A stretch of 64,000 nt of DNA, from assembly GCF_009362735.1 (NCBI RefSeq), contig NZ_WHNP01000028.1, forward strand, positions 52,455 to 116,454, given 5' to 3'. Every line of letters starts with the position of its first letter. Within the stretch, counting starts at the first letter, position 1. Under the pieces are notes generated by a model, which was not told the DNA's origin, did not search any database, and saw only the letters and a program-made list of their open reading frames with translations. Position numbers and translations under genes: made by a program. Below, piece after piece: positions 36,101 to 45,399 of the stretch. The stretch comes from Paraburkholderia franconis (GTDB taxonomy: Bacteria; Pseudomonadota; Gammaproteobacteria; Burkholderiales; Burkholderiaceae).

Positions 36101-37060
36101 TCACGCCGCATGCAACCCCCCACGCATCAACTGCCGCACACGCGACATATCCGCCTCGACGTGCCCCTGATGCTCGAACAACTCAGCGAGCCAATCGACG
36201 AACGCCCGCACGCGCGGCGACACGCGGCGCCCTTTGACATAAGCAACAGAAACAGGCATCGGCACTGGCTTCCACTGCGGCAGCACTTCGCGCAGCAGCC
36301 CCTTTTCGAGCAGCGGCTGCGCTGCGATCCGCGCGGGCTGAATCAACCCGAGCCCTTGCAGACCGCAAGTCAGGTATGCATGCTCGTCGCTGACCTTGAT
36401 GAAGCCATTCACCTTCACGGTCAACGGGCTGCCGCCGACATCGAAGTCGAAATCGACGGCGCGGCCGTTGTGAGGCGACATGCAGTTCACCGCGACATGG
36501 CCCGACAGATCGTCGAGACTCTCCGGCGCGCCATAGCGCTCCAGATACGCGGGACTCGCGCACGTCACATGCTCGAGCGAGCCAAGACGCCGCGCGGCCA
36601 GCCCTGAATCGGGCAACTCGCCCAACTGGATGCTGCAATCCACCGCCTCGCCGACGAGATCGACATTGCGATGGCTCACGCCAATCGCCAGATCGATGGC
36701 CGGATAGCGCTCATGAAAATCATCGAGCGCCGGCAACACAATCGATGTCGCTACCGCGCCCGGCATTTCGACGCGCAGCCGTCCGCTCGGATTGTCCTGC
36801 GTCTGACGCAAGCTCGCTTCCATCTCGTCGATGTCGGCGAGAATCTGCGCGCAGCGTTCGTAATATGCCGCGCCTTCCGGCGTGAGGCTCAGACGCCGCG
36901 TCGTGCGCACGAGCAGCGCGGTGCCGAGCATCGCTTCCAGATTCTGCACAATCGTCGTCGCCGTCGCGCGGGGTATGTCGAGCGATTGCGCGGCGCGGGT
37001 AAAGCTATTGGTATCGACGATGCGCATGAAGGTACGCATCGCCTGGATACGATCGATCAC
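36101..37060 (-). CDS. LysR-family transcriptional regulator
   Basis: 319 residues from a GTG at 37060 with AGGAG seven bases upstream. The winged helix is intact (MRTFMRIVDTNSFTRAAQSLDIPRATATTIVQNLEAML), followed by a substrate-binding domain (SGRLRVEMPGAVATSIVLPAL). The ATATTIVQ pattern and truncated-style recognition helix resemble the CrgA/DmlR subgroup. Targets are not evident. Hairpin repeats sit directly upstream, beyond which is an alcohol dehydrogenase on the same strand. Confidence 0.9.
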   Translation of the reverse strand: MIDRIQAMRTFMRIVDTNSFTRAAQSLDIPRATATTIVQNLEAMLGTALLVRTTRRLSLTPEGAAYYERCAQILADIDEMEASLRQTQDNPSGRLRVEMPGAVATSIVLPALDDFHERYPAIDLAIGVSHRNVDLVGEAVDCSIQLGELPDSGLAARRLGSLEHVTCASPAYLERYGAPESLDDLSGHVAVNCMSPHNGRAVDFDFDVGGSPLTVKVNGFIKVSDEHAYLTCGLQGLGLIQPARIAAQPLLEKGLLREVLPQWKPVPMPVSVAYVKGRRVSPRVRAFVDWLAELFEHQGHVEADMSRVRQLMRGGLHAA

Positions 37061-37072
37061 GAAACTCTCCTG

Positions 37073-37221
37073 TGTCGACCAGAGTTGGCGCTTTAGTGCC
37101 TTACTCTGGTCCCATGCAAAGCGGTCGACCAGAGTTGGCACTTTAGCTGTCGGCCGGAGCTAGTGCTTTAGCACTTACTCCAGCCCCATGGAGAGCACCT
37201 CACTCCGGTCCCATGCAAAGC
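37073..37221. repeat. Hairpin-forming repeat cluster upstream of the LysR gene
   Basis: Three related modules follow each other: GTCGACCAGAGTTGGC at 37074 and 37124, a diverged GTCGGCCGGAGCTAGTGC at 37149, and a last CTCCGGTCCCATGCAAAG at about 37204 that matches the end of the first module. Each module folds on itself (CCAGAG with CTCTGG, GGCGC with GTGCC around TTTA). Similar repeats are, in my recollection, common in Paraburkholderia intergenic DNA. Confidence 0.7.
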
Positions 37222-37402
37222 TCAAAAACGGGACATTCCACAAAAAGACAAAACAGCAAGAAAAGCCGCGACATGCCCCGTCCCGTCGGGAAGGCGCGCC
37301 GGTACTGCAGATGCACGAGCGATACAACGCGGGAAGCAGGGACAGGCCGCCGTCCTGCGCGGCCCGGGTGGAAGGGGTAAAGCGGTTGGGTCCTGCTGCC
37401 CG

Positions 37403-38455
37403 TTACTTCCGGAGCGAGTCGAGATCGATGACGAAGCGGTACTTCACATCGCTCTTCAACATGCGCTCATATGCTTCATTGATCTTCTGCATCGGAATCA
37501 TCTCGATGTCCGAGGTGATGCCGTGCTTGCCGCAGAAGTCCAGCATTTCCTGCGTTTCGGCGATGCCGCCGATCAGCGAGCCCGCCAGACGGCGGCGCTT
37601 CATGATCAGGTTGAACACTTGCGGCGACGGATGATCGTGCTCTGGCGCACCCACCAGCGTCAGCGTGCCGTCACGCTTGAGCAGGTTGATGAACGGATTC
37701 AGATCGTGCTGCGCCGCGACCGTGTTCACGACCAGATCGAAGCTGTTCGCATGCGCATCCATCTCTGCCTGGTTCTTCGAGATCACCACTTCGTCGGCGC
37801 CGAGGCGCTTCGCGTCGTCGATCTTCGACGGCGACGTCGTGAACAGCACGACGTGCGCGCCCATCGCATGCGCGAGCTTCACGCCCATATGACCGAGGCC
37901 GCCCAAGCCGACGATGCCGACCTTCTTGCCCGGCCCCGCGCCCCATGTGCGCAGCGGCGAGTACGTCGTGATGCCCGCGCACAGAAGCGGCGCGACGCCC
38001 GCGGGATCGAGGTTCTCCGGCACGCGCAGCACGAACGCTTCGTCGACGACGAGTTGCGTCGAATACCCGCCGTAAGTGACAGCGCCCGTCTCGCGTTCGT
38101 TGCCGTTATACGTGCCGACGAAGCCGTTCTCGCAATACTGTTCGAGGCCTTCCTGGCAGCTCGCGCAGGTGCGGCACGAATCGACGAGACAGCCGACGCC
38201 GACGAGATCGCCGGCCTTGTACTTCGACACTTGCGGCCCGACTTTCGTCACGCGGCCGACGATCTCATGGCCGGGGACGACGGGGTACATCGTGTTCTTC
38301 CATTCGTTGCGAGCCTGATGCAGGTCCGAATGACAAACGCCGCAAAACAGGACTTCGATATGCACATCGTGTTCGCGCAACTCGCGACGCTGGAATTCGA
38401 ACGGCGCGAGTTTCGATTGCGCGTCGGTTGCGGCATAAGCGTGGGTCGTGGTCAT
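37403..38455 (-). CDS. Zinc-dependent NAD(P) alcohol dehydrogenase (YahK/CAD type)
   Basis: 350 residues. The catalytic zinc site is C41 (GVCHSDLH) with GHE, a structural zinc loop CRTCASCQEGLEQYC, and the Rossmann motif GIVGLGGLGHMG. The ETGAVTYGGYSTQLVVDE segment marks the YahK / cinnamyl-alcohol-dehydrogenase-like branch, which reduces aldehydes with NADPH. It stands in its own unit, divergent from an AraC-type regulator that may control it. Confidence 0.92.
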   Translation of the reverse strand: MTTTHAYAATDAQSKLAPFEFQRRELREHDVHIEVLFCGVCHSDLHQARNEWKNTMYPVVPGHEIVGRVTKVGPQVSKYKAGDLVGVGCLVDSCRTCASCQEGLEQYCENGFVGTYNGNERETGAVTYGGYSTQLVVDEAFVLRVPENLDPAGVAPLLCAGITTYSPLRTWGAGPGKKVGIVGLGGLGHMGVKLAHAMGAHVVLFTTSPSKIDDAKRLGADEVVISKNQAEMDAHANSFDLVVNTVAAQHDLNPFINLLKRDGTLTLVGAPEHDHPSPQVFNLIMKRRRLAGSLIGGIAETQEMLDFCGKHGITSDIEMIPMQKINEAYERMLKSDVKYRFVIDLDSLRK

Positions 38456-38815
38456 GAAAGCTCCAATCCTGGTGATGCAATTCAGCGAGGCGCCACGCGC
38501 GTTGAATACGCGCAGCGGGCGAATCTGTCGTGCGCCGAGGCACGCGGGAGTCCGTTGGAATGTCCGTCCGATGAACGGGAAGGCGGCGGTGCGCGCTTCG
38601 CATGCCTCGTGCGAGGCGATGGACGGTGGTGTTGCGGACAGAAAGCGGGCTTTGCGACAGGGTTCCCATAGTAGGGATCACGCGCGCCCCAGGGAATACC
38701 TGAACGTCTTGAAGACTTGCCTATTTCTCCTGACGCCGTCCGCGGTAGGCCATTTAATGCTAGATTTCAAGCCATATTCTATGGCGCACCATGCTCGCGT
38801 CGAACGGATTTAATC
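38456..38815. other. Divergent promoter region, no gene seen
   Basis: 360 bases between the alcohol dehydrogenase and the AraC-type regulator. The right half is AT-richer (around 38740-38815), as expected for promoters. No clear operator was picked. Confidence 0.4.
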
Positions 38816-39811
38816 ATGTCGGACACAAAACTTTCAAATAGCGCGCTCGTGCAATACACGCCACAGCAGCGCATGGTCGAACTGCTGCGCACGCTCGCGC
38901 CGAACGAGGGCATGACGGACGCGCCGCTCGAAGGCGTCAAGTTCTTGCGCGCGAATCATCCGATGCCGCGCCGGCCCGTCATGTACGAGCCCAGTATCGT
39001 GATCGTCTGCCAAGGCAGAAAGCGCGGGTACCTGGGCGGCCACTCGTACATCTACGATGCGCAGCAATACCTCGTGCTGTCCGTGCCGCTGCCGTTCGAA
39101 TGCGAGACGGAAGCGAGCATCGAAGAGCCGTTCCTCGGCATTTCGATTCGCGTCGACCTGACGATGGTCGCGGAACTGCTGATGCTGCTGAACGAAACGC
39201 ATGGCGCCGTCGACAGCGAGCCGCGCGGCATCTACTCGACGCCGCTCGACCAGCCGTTGAGCGATGCCGTGCTGCGCCTGCTCGAGGCGCTGGTGTCGCC
39301 GTTCGATGCGCGGATTCTCGCGCCGTCGGTCGTGCGCGAAATCTGCTATCGCGTGCTGACGGGCGTGCAGGGCGATGCGATCCGCGCGGCGCTCACGCAT
39401 CAGCATCACTTCGGGCGCATCGCGAAGGCGCTGCGCCGCATTCACACCGAGTACGACGGCGCGCTCGACGTCGAGACGCTCGCGCGCGAGTCCGGCATGA
39501 GCCTCGCCGTGTTTCATGCGCAGTTCAAGAACGTCACGTCGACTTCACCGATGCAGTACGTGAAGACGACGCGCCTGCATCATGCGCGCCTGCTGATGGT
39601 GCAGGATGGGCTCAACGCGAGCGCGGCGGCCGCGCGCGTCGGCTACGAAAGCGCGTCGCAGTTCAGCCGTGAGTTCAAGCGGCTGTTCGGCCTCAGTCCC
39701 GTCGATGAAGTGAAGCGCATGCGCGGCACGCTGGACCCGGCCGTTTCGATCCCGCCGCAGCGGCCCGCCGCGCCCGCGCGCAAATTCGGGAAGTACGTGA
39801 CGACGAACTGA
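38816..39811 (+). CDS. AraC-family regulator with AraC_N (PF06719-like) domain
   Basis: 331 residues. The N-terminal ligand domain contains PVMYEPSIVIVCQGRKRGYLGGHSYIYDAQQYLVLSVPLPFE, typical of the AraC_N family. The C-terminal double helix-turn-helix has DVETLARESGMSLAVFHAQFK and ASAAAARVGYESASQFSREFKRLFG. Such regulators often lie beside, and control, an aldehyde or alcohol oxidoreductase; the divergent YahK-like dehydrogenase is the candidate target. Start chosen at the ATG giving MSDTKLSN. Confidence 0.9.
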   Translation: MSDTKLSNSALVQYTPQQRMVELLRTLAPNEGMTDAPLEGVKFLRANHPMPRRPVMYEPSIVIVCQGRKRGYLGGHSYIYDAQQYLVLSVPLPFECETEASIEEPFLGISIRVDLTMVAELLMLLNETHGAVDSEPRGIYSTPLDQPLSDAVLRLLEALVSPFDARILAPSVVREICYRVLTGVQGDAIRAALTHQHHFGRIAKALRRIHTEYDGALDVETLARESGMSLAVFHAQFKNVTSTSPMQYVKTTRLHHARLLMVQDGLNASAAAARVGYESASQFSREFKRLFGLSPVDEVKRMRGTLDPAVSIPPQRPAAPARKFGKYVTTN

Positions 39812-39855
39812 AGCGTTGCGATCGGCCGCGCTGTGGCCGCGCCGTGGCGTCGCTC

Positions 39856-40248
39856 TCAAGCGGGGTCGTGACAGCAGACGCAGAGCTTGTTGCCGTCGGC
39901 GTCGCGAAAGTACGCGCCGTAGTAGTTCGCGTGATACTCGGGGCGCAGTCCGGGCGGTCCTTCGCAGATCGCGCCGTGTGCGAGCGCCGCCGTGTGCACG
40001 CGATCGACAGTGGGCCGATCGGGCGCCAACAGCGCGACCATATGCCCGTTGCCCGCGACAGCCGGCTGCCCGTCGAACGGCCTGCCCACCAGAAAGAGCG
40101 GCCGCGCGACGCCGGGTGTCATCCATCCCGCCCACGGCCTGTCGTCCTCGCGAAACTTGGGCACGAGTCCCAGCTCGCGCAACACAGCCGAATAGAACGC
40201 ATACGCGCGTTCGAAATCGTTGACGCCGATGAACACGTGGGAAAGCAT
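39856..40248 (-). CDS. VOC-family (glyoxalase/bleomycin-resistance fold) protein
   Basis: 130 residues from the ATG at 40248, which has AAGGAG nine bases upstream. VOC signatures are MLSHVFIGVNDFERAYAFYSAVL and the closing YGAYFRDADGNKLCV with the metal-site Glu replaced by the K-L-C segment. Members include glyoxalase I, fosfomycin-resistance enzymes and dioxygenases; the substrate cannot be told. Convergent with the AraC gene. Confidence 0.82.
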   Translation of the reverse strand: MLSHVFIGVNDFERAYAFYSAVLRELGLVPKFREDDRPWAGWMTPGVARPLFLVGRPFDGQPAVAGNGHMVALLAPDRPTVDRVHTAALAHGAICEGPPGLRPEYHANYYGAYFRDADGNKLCVCCHDPA

Positions 40249-40399
40249 CGAAAGCGGCTCCTTTCGGATCAAAGCCCGACACAACTCGAGAGACAGGTAA
40301 CGCCGATACCAGCATGGCTGCTGATCTGGCTACGCGTGCGCGCGGTGATTACGATGGTCGCGTCGTCAACTCAAACAACCTCACACGGAGCCCGACATC

Positions 40400-40714
40400 A
40401 TGAAGCGTTTTCACATCGCGCTGGCCGTTGCAAACCTCGACGAATCGATTGCCGACTATAGCCGCCGGCTCGGCCAGCCTCCGTCGGCCGTGGTGCCGGG
40501 ACAGTACGCAATGTGGCGCACCCGTCTGCTCAACTTCTCGATCAACGAAAAGCCCGAAAAAGCAGGGCAATTGCGCCATGTCGGCTTCGAGGACGACTCG
40601 GCGGAGGGCTATTCGAGCAGCGTCGATGTGAACGGGCTCGAATGGGAGCTGTTTTCAGCGGCGGAGCAGGATCGCCGCATCGTCAGCGCATATGGCGTTC
40701 CAGTGCGCGACTGA
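40400..40714 (+). CDS. Short VOC-family protein
   Basis: 104 residues. MKRFHIALAVANLDESIADYSRRLGQPPSAV is the first VOC half, similar to ArsI/CadI-type enzymes, and the protein ends shortly after GLEWELFSAAEQD. It is shorter than a full two-module VOC protein and lacks the cysteine pairs seen in ArsI, so a lyase role on organoarsenicals is not supported. It may work as a dimer. It follows the other VOC gene divergently after 151 bases. Confidence 0.75.
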   Translation: MKRFHIALAVANLDESIADYSRRLGQPPSAVVPGQYAMWRTRLLNFSINEKPEKAGQLRHVGFEDDSAEGYSSSVDVNGLEWELFSAAEQDRRIVSAYGVPVRD

Positions 40715-40755
40715 ACGAGCAACTGCGTGCGCAACCGAGCACGCAACCACGCCGC

Positions 40756-42231
40756 TCACTCGCTGCCCGCTTCTTGCGATGCCTGCGATGTATAGTGCGC
40801 GCGCTTTTCCTCGTACATCAGCAGATCGGCGCGCTGCACGCCTTCTTCGATCCGCTCGCCGCGCTGCACCGTCGCGGCACCCATCGAAAAGCTGATCGGC
40901 GAGCCCGAATAGAACTGATTGTTCAGCTCGACCAGCTGACGGATCGTCTCGATCATCGCGGCGCCGCCGCGCTCGTCGGTGCCGGGCAGCAGGATCGCGA
41001 ACTCGTCGCCGCCGATGCGCGCCGCGTTGAACGGCGTCTCCATTGCCTTCGCGAGCACTTCGCCGGCGCGGCGCAGTAGCGCGTCGCCGGCGGCGTGGCC
41101 CAACTGGTCGTTCACGCGCTTCAGGCCATTGAGGTCGGCCATGATGACCGTCACCGGAAACGGACCCTTGCGCTCCAGCCGGTTCAGCTCGTCGACATAG
41201 AACGAACGGTTGCGCAGTTTCGTCAGCACGTCGTGCTTGCCGAGAAACTCCAGATACGCCTCGGCCTTCTTGCGCGCGGTGATGTCGGTCAGCGCGACGA
41301 GCACGAGGTCCCATGTGCGCTCGTGGCCCGGCAGCACCGAGAATTGCAGGTGCACGTGCACCTCGTTCGCTTCGAGCGAATAGTTGAGCACTTCGCGCTG
41401 TTGAAAGAGCTTGCCGTCCCACAGGTCGATCAACTGCTCGCGGAAGTGCGGGCGCATGTCGTCGCGGAACACTTCGGGCAGGCGGGAGAGCAGCGTTCGC
41501 TTGTCGGGCGCGGCAAACATCTCCAGCGTGTGCCGGTTCACGTCGATCACGTGAATCTCCGCCATGCAGCGCTCGACGAACTCGGGGTGGACGTCGGTGA
41601 ACGTGCGGAAATCGCTGATGCCGGCGGCGCGCGCTTCGTCGAGCAGACGCTTGACCGCGCTGAAATCCTCGACCCACAGCGACACGGGCGAATGCTCGAA
41701 CAGCCCGCGCACGTGCTGTTCGGCGGCCGTCACGCGATGGCGCGCGTTTTCCAGCTCGGTGATGTCCTCCGTCGACACCAGCACGCGATCCCAGCGTTCC
41801 TCGTGCCCCGGCAGGATCTTGCCCTTCAGCAGTATGTCGAGGCGCCGTCCGCCGAGCGTGTAGTTGACCGTCTGGCTCGTGAAGTGCGGCTGGCCGGACC
41901 AAAGCTGGCACAGCTCTTCGAGGTGCGTCTTCAGCATGTCGTCGCGGAAGACGGTGGAAAGGCTGTCCGTCAGCGAGCTGAAATCGGCGGCCTCGAACAG
42001 CGACAGCGTCTTCTGGTTCACCTTGATCACGCGGATGCGGCTCGCGCATTCGGCGATGCGCCGCACATCCTCGCCGATATGGGCGCGCAAATCGGTCACG
42101 CCCTGCTCGCGCCACGCTTCGAACAGCGCCTTCACGCCGCTGAAGTCTTCTAGCCACAGCGCGACGGGGGCGAGGTCGAACATTTCGGAGTCGTCGTCGG
42201 CTGTGCTGCGCGGGCTGGAGGAGTTGGGCAT
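40756..42231 (-). CDS. Double-PAS diguanylate cyclase
   Basis: 491 residues. Two tandem PAS-like units (about 18-165 and 178-320) are clear internal duplicates: APVALWLEDFSGVKALF against SPVSLWVEDFSAVKRLL, and both end in a GHExxWDxVLV segment. A short coiled linker leads to the GGDEF domain with an intact GGDEF at 407-411. No RxxD inhibitory site precedes it at the usual distance, so product inhibition may be absent. There is no membrane span, so the ligand is probably cytoplasmic. It makes cyclic di-GMP. Confidence 0.92.
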   Translation of the reverse strand: MPNSSSPRSTADDDSEMFDLAPVALWLEDFSGVKALFEAWREQGVTDLRAHIGEDVRRIAECASRIRVIKVNQKTLSLFEAADFSSLTDSLSTVFRDDMLKTHLEELCQLWSGQPHFTSQTVNYTLGGRRLDILLKGKILPGHEERWDRVLVSTEDITELENARHRVTAAEQHVRGLFEHSPVSLWVEDFSAVKRLLDEARAAGISDFRTFTDVHPEFVERCMAEIHVIDVNRHTLEMFAAPDKRTLLSRLPEVFRDDMRPHFREQLIDLWDGKLFQQREVLNYSLEANEVHVHLQFSVLPGHERTWDLVLVALTDITARKKAEAYLEFLGKHDVLTKLRNRSFYVDELNRLERKGPFPVTVIMADLNGLKRVNDQLGHAAGDALLRRAGEVLAKAMETPFNAARIGGDEFAILLPGTDERGGAAMIETIRQLVELNNQFYSGSPISFSMGAATVQRGERIEEGVQRADLLMYEEKRAHYTSQASQEAGSE

Positions 42232-42388
42232 GACGGGTCCAGAATCGAAAGTCTCGCTATTCTACGGTGCCGAATCGCGATGCCCGGCAAAAAGAGCGGG
42301 CATGCGGCCCTGGAACGGATGAGTTCGGCCGCACACGGGATATCGGCAGATCGCGGCGAATCTGCGGGGCACTTGCGTCGCGGACCGA

Positions 42389-43600
42389 TCAGGCGAGAAA
42401 CGACGCGAGCGTCGGGAAATCGTTGCGGTAAAGCGCGACGAGCCGCGCCGCGGTCTGCGCGAGCCGCTTCTGTTCGACGGAAAAAGCGTCGCTCACGCCG
42501 TCGGCCAATCCGCTCACGGTGACGGCCTTGGGCGAATCCGGGTCTTCCCATGTTTCGGCGAAGGCGGTCTGCTTGCAGGGCCGCGCGAGGTCTTCGTCAT
42601 GCAGCAGATTGATGCGCGGCCGCGCAAACGCCATCGCGACGATCCGCCCATGCAGACTGCTGCCGAGATACCCGCGGCTGTGCGCGATCAGTGCGCAGAT
42701 GTCCCAGATATTCAGCGAATCGAACACGTGGACGGATGAAGCCTGCATGCAGGCCGCGGTACGCTCGAAGCACGACAGATCGTCGTGCCACGGCGCAGCG
42801 CCCGCGCGAAAGAACACGACGGCGAGGCCATGCGTCCGCGCGACGTGGTCCAGTTGCGCGGCGATCTGCGCGAGCGTCGCATCGTCGCCGAAATCGGCGC
42901 TGAACTGCACGGCGAGATAGCCGTTGGGCGCCGCCGAGCGTATCCGTTCGATGGCGGGCGTCGACGCGCGCTCGCGGATCGTAGCGCCGAACAGGTCCGC
43001 TACCATGACGGCGCAATCGGGCACGAGCCGCGCTTCGATGCCGGACTGCGCGAGCCATGCCTGCGTGCGCACGTCGCGCACGGTGACATCGTCAGCGGCG
43101 GCGAGCTTCGCGAGCACTTCGCCGCGCAGCGCGTCGTCGCGGCCGCTCAGGCCCACGCCGCCGATCGCGTGAAAGAGCACGCGCGCGGCAGAGGGCAGCG
43201 CTTCCTTCGACGACACATACGGCGCATGCGCCCGCGTGCCGAGCACGCGATGCGCCCATGCAAGGCGATCCCGGTCGCGTTGATGCGACGCGATGAGCCG
43301 TTGCGCGTCGGCCGGCGATTGCAGCATCACGGCGGCTTCCCATGCATCGCACGTGAGAATTTCTCCGCCGACGTGGATCAGATCGACCGCACGTTCGTGC
43401 ATCTGCGCAAGTGCTTCGACGCGATGGCCGCCGTGCGCGCGCAGGTCGCGAGCCGCGAGTCCCGCGAAGCGCACGTCGCGCGCGCCAAGCATGCTTGCGA
43501 CGACGTGCGGAAACAGCATGTCGCCCAGATTGTGCCGGTCGAATGCACCGAACAGTATGACGGGTAATGGCTTATCTGCCGCGTCATTTGACTTTCGCAT
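42389..43600 (-). CDS. Polysaccharide pyruvyl transferase-like protein (PF04230)
   Basis: 403 residues. It opens with VILFGAFDRHNLGDMLFPHVVASML, the family's glycine-rich N-terminal loop, and includes VRDVRTQAWLAQSG, VPDCAVMVADLF and the late GYLGSSLHGRIVAMAFARPRI motif characteristic of pyruvyl transferases (CsaB/WcaK-like). The family adds pyruvyl ketals to exopolysaccharide or cell-wall sugars from phosphoenolpyruvate. No glycosyltransferase neighbours are present, so the acceptor is unknown. Confidence 0.85.
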   Translation of the reverse strand: MRKSNDAADKPLPVILFGAFDRHNLGDMLFPHVVASMLGARDVRFAGLAARDLRAHGGHRVEALAQMHERAVDLIHVGGEILTCDAWEAAVMLQSPADAQRLIASHQRDRDRLAWAHRVLGTRAHAPYVSSKEALPSAARVLFHAIGGVGLSGRDDALRGEVLAKLAAADDVTVRDVRTQAWLAQSGIEARLVPDCAVMVADLFGATIRERASTPAIERIRSAAPNGYLAVQFSADFGDDATLAQIAAQLDHVARTHGLAVVFFRAGAAPWHDDLSCFERTAACMQASSVHVFDSLNIWDICALIAHSRGYLGSSLHGRIVAMAFARPRINLLHDEDLARPCKQTAFAETWEDPDSPKAVTVSGLADGVSDAFSVEQKRLAQTAARLVALYRNDFPTLASFLA

Positions 43601-43878
43601 TGCGATGCCCTACGAATCGATTTAACCGGTCGTCGGTTTATCGGTGCAAATGATCATACGAGTCACCGGAATCTGTACGGAGGGTACACGCAATTCGCGC
43701 ATTGGCCACGTGAACGCGCATCGCGTCACAGCACGCGAGCGGCACAGCAATACGGGGAACACGTGTTTTCCGGCGAAGCCATTCGAAGCGCTTCGCCGTG
43801 AAGCGGGCGACGATCTGTCTGCGGCGCACCGGCATCCCGGTGTGTCTCTTCATGCCTGAAAAGAACAGGGGCAGCGTC
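43601..43878. other. Intergenic region, no supported gene
   Basis: About 280 bases upstream of the pyruvyl transferase-like gene. It probably holds that gene's promoter. The short frames do not show family likeness. Confidence 0.35.
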
Positions 43879-44079
43879 ATGTTCACTTACGTCATCGTGG
43901 TGGCCATCTCGGCCTTCATTCCCTATGTCGCGACACCCGCTGCCGAAGCCGGCGTGAAGGCGATCGTCTCCCATCACGACGATACGGAATCGGGCGGCGC
44001 GGAGGCTCGCGCGCAGATGCAAACGCTCGTCGCGCAAGACGGCACGGTTGCCAATGCCGCGCCCAGGAATGAGCATTGA
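43879..44079 (+). CDS. Possible small membrane or exported protein
   Basis: 66 residues from an ATG at 43879. An N-terminal hydrophobic segment (MFTYVIVVAISAFIPYVA) could be a signal or membrane anchor, followed by a polar tail rich in Ala, Glu and His-Asp. No family is recognised. It could be a chance frame, but the hydrophobic start and a purine-rich GGGGCAGCG upstream make it worth keeping as a candidate. Confidence 0.35.
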   Translation: MFTYVIVVAISAFIPYVATPAAEAGVKAIVSHHDDTESGGAEARAQMQTLVAQDGTVANAAPRNEH

Positions 44080-44417
44080 CGGAGCACCGCGGCAAAGCAA
44101 ACTGCCACGCATTGCGTCTCTTCATCGAGTCGAAACAGGGCGAAACGGGCTGGCCCCGACAGCGGGCCAAAGCTGCGATTTGCCTTCGATCCGGCGCGTT
44201 TTTTCGCTGCGCGCCACGGTCTCGTATGGCCGCGCGGCCCCTCTGCTGAAGGGAATTTTATCGCGCTGTACCATCGGCGTCGATGATCGAAACGACGTTG
44301 ATGGGTGAGATTGCACGCGCATCGGTATGGCGCACTCCGCTTGCCCATTGCTTTCCTGTCGATCCACCCGCCGCATCGGCGGCGCAATGTGTCACGACCC
44401 AAAAGGAGCGAAGTTCA
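44080..44417. other. Intergenic region upstream of the alpha/beta hydrolase
   Basis: 338 bases likely containing the hydrolase promoter (AT-rich GGGAATTTTATCG around 44250). No gene or palindrome supported. Confidence 0.35.
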
Positions 44418-45239
44418 ATGAGCACGATCACCACGAAGGATGGCACGCAGATCTTCTACAAGGACTGGGGCTCGGGCCGTCCCGTCGTCTTCTCGCATGG
44501 CTGGCCGCTCGACGCGGACGCATGGGATGCGCAGATGCTGTTCCTGCTGCAAAAGGGCTTTCGCGTGATCGCACACGATCGCCGTGGACATGGCCGCTCG
44601 GGCCAACCGTCGAACGGCAACGACATGGACACGTACGCCGACGATCTCGCCGCGCTGCTCGACGCACTCGATATTCAGGGCGCGACGCTCGTCGGGCATT
44701 CGACGGGCGGCGGCGAAGTCGCGCACTATATCGGCCGTCACGGCACGAAGCGCGTCGCGAAGGCGGTGCTGATCGGCGCGGTGCCGCCATTGATGATAAA
44801 GACGGCAGCGAATCCCGGCGGCTTGCCGCTGGATGTGTTCGACGGCATTCGCAAGGGCGTCGCCGACAACCGCGCGCAGTTCTACAAGGACCTCGCGATT
44901 CCGTTCTTCGGCTTCAACCGTCCGAGCGCAAAAGTGTCGCAAGGCACGATCGACGCATTCTGGGCGCAGGGCATGGCGGGCAGCATTCATGGCCAGTACC
45001 TGTGCATCCGCGAGTTCTCTGAAGTCGACTACACGGAAGATCTGAAGAAGTTCGACGTGCCGACGCTGATCCTGCACGGCGACGACGACCAGATCGTGCC
45101 GATCGATGCAGCGGGCAGGAAGTCCGCGGAGATCGTGAAGAACGCGACGTTCAAGGTTTACGAAGGCAGCCCGCACGGCATGTGCGTGACGGAGGCGGAC
45201 AAGGTCAACGCCGATCTGCTCGCGTTCATCAACGGTTAA
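44418..45239 (+). CDS. Alpha/beta hydrolase, non-heme chloroperoxidase type
   Basis: 273 residues. The oxyanion-hole HGWPLDADAW, nucleophile elbow GHSTGGGE (Ser at about 96), the acid of ILHGDDDQIVP and a late SPHGMCVTEAD histidine form the triad. The HGWPL and GGGEVAHYIGRHG patterns place it with cofactor-free perhydrolase/esterase-like bromoperoxidases. AAAGGAG lies about ten bases upstream of the ATG. It sits alone, followed by a strong terminator. Confidence 0.92.
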   Translation: MSTITTKDGTQIFYKDWGSGRPVVFSHGWPLDADAWDAQMLFLLQKGFRVIAHDRRGHGRSGQPSNGNDMDTYADDLAALLDALDIQGATLVGHSTGGGEVAHYIGRHGTKRVAKAVLIGAVPPLMIKTAANPGGLPLDVFDGIRKGVADNRAQFYKDLAIPFFGFNRPSAKVSQGTIDAFWAQGMAGSIHGQYLCIREFSEVDYTEDLKKFDVPTLILHGDDDQIVPIDAAGRKSAEIVKNATFKVYEGSPHGMCVTEADKVNADLLAFING

Positions 45240-45265
45240 GCGCGCACGCGGGCCGTTGCCATGGT

Positions 45266-45298
45266 GGCGCATCCTTTGCGGGATGCGCCGTTTTTTTT
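45266..45298 (+). terminator. Rho-independent terminator of the hydrolase gene
   Basis: Near-perfect stem GGCGCATCC / GGATGCGCC with a five-base loop followed by eight T residues, 27 bases past the stop codon. Confidence 0.9.
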
Positions 45299-45399
45299 GT
45301 TGAAGCGGCACGGTCTATCGCGTGATACGGATACGCCGGCGTTTGCGCTTCGTTTCCGACGCGATAACATTGCATCCATCGCGACTCCATGAACGGAAC

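Noticed and set aside
40400..40714. ArsI/CadI organoarsenical lyase
   Set aside because: The N-terminal half is similar, but the metal-binding cysteines are absent and the protein is too short.
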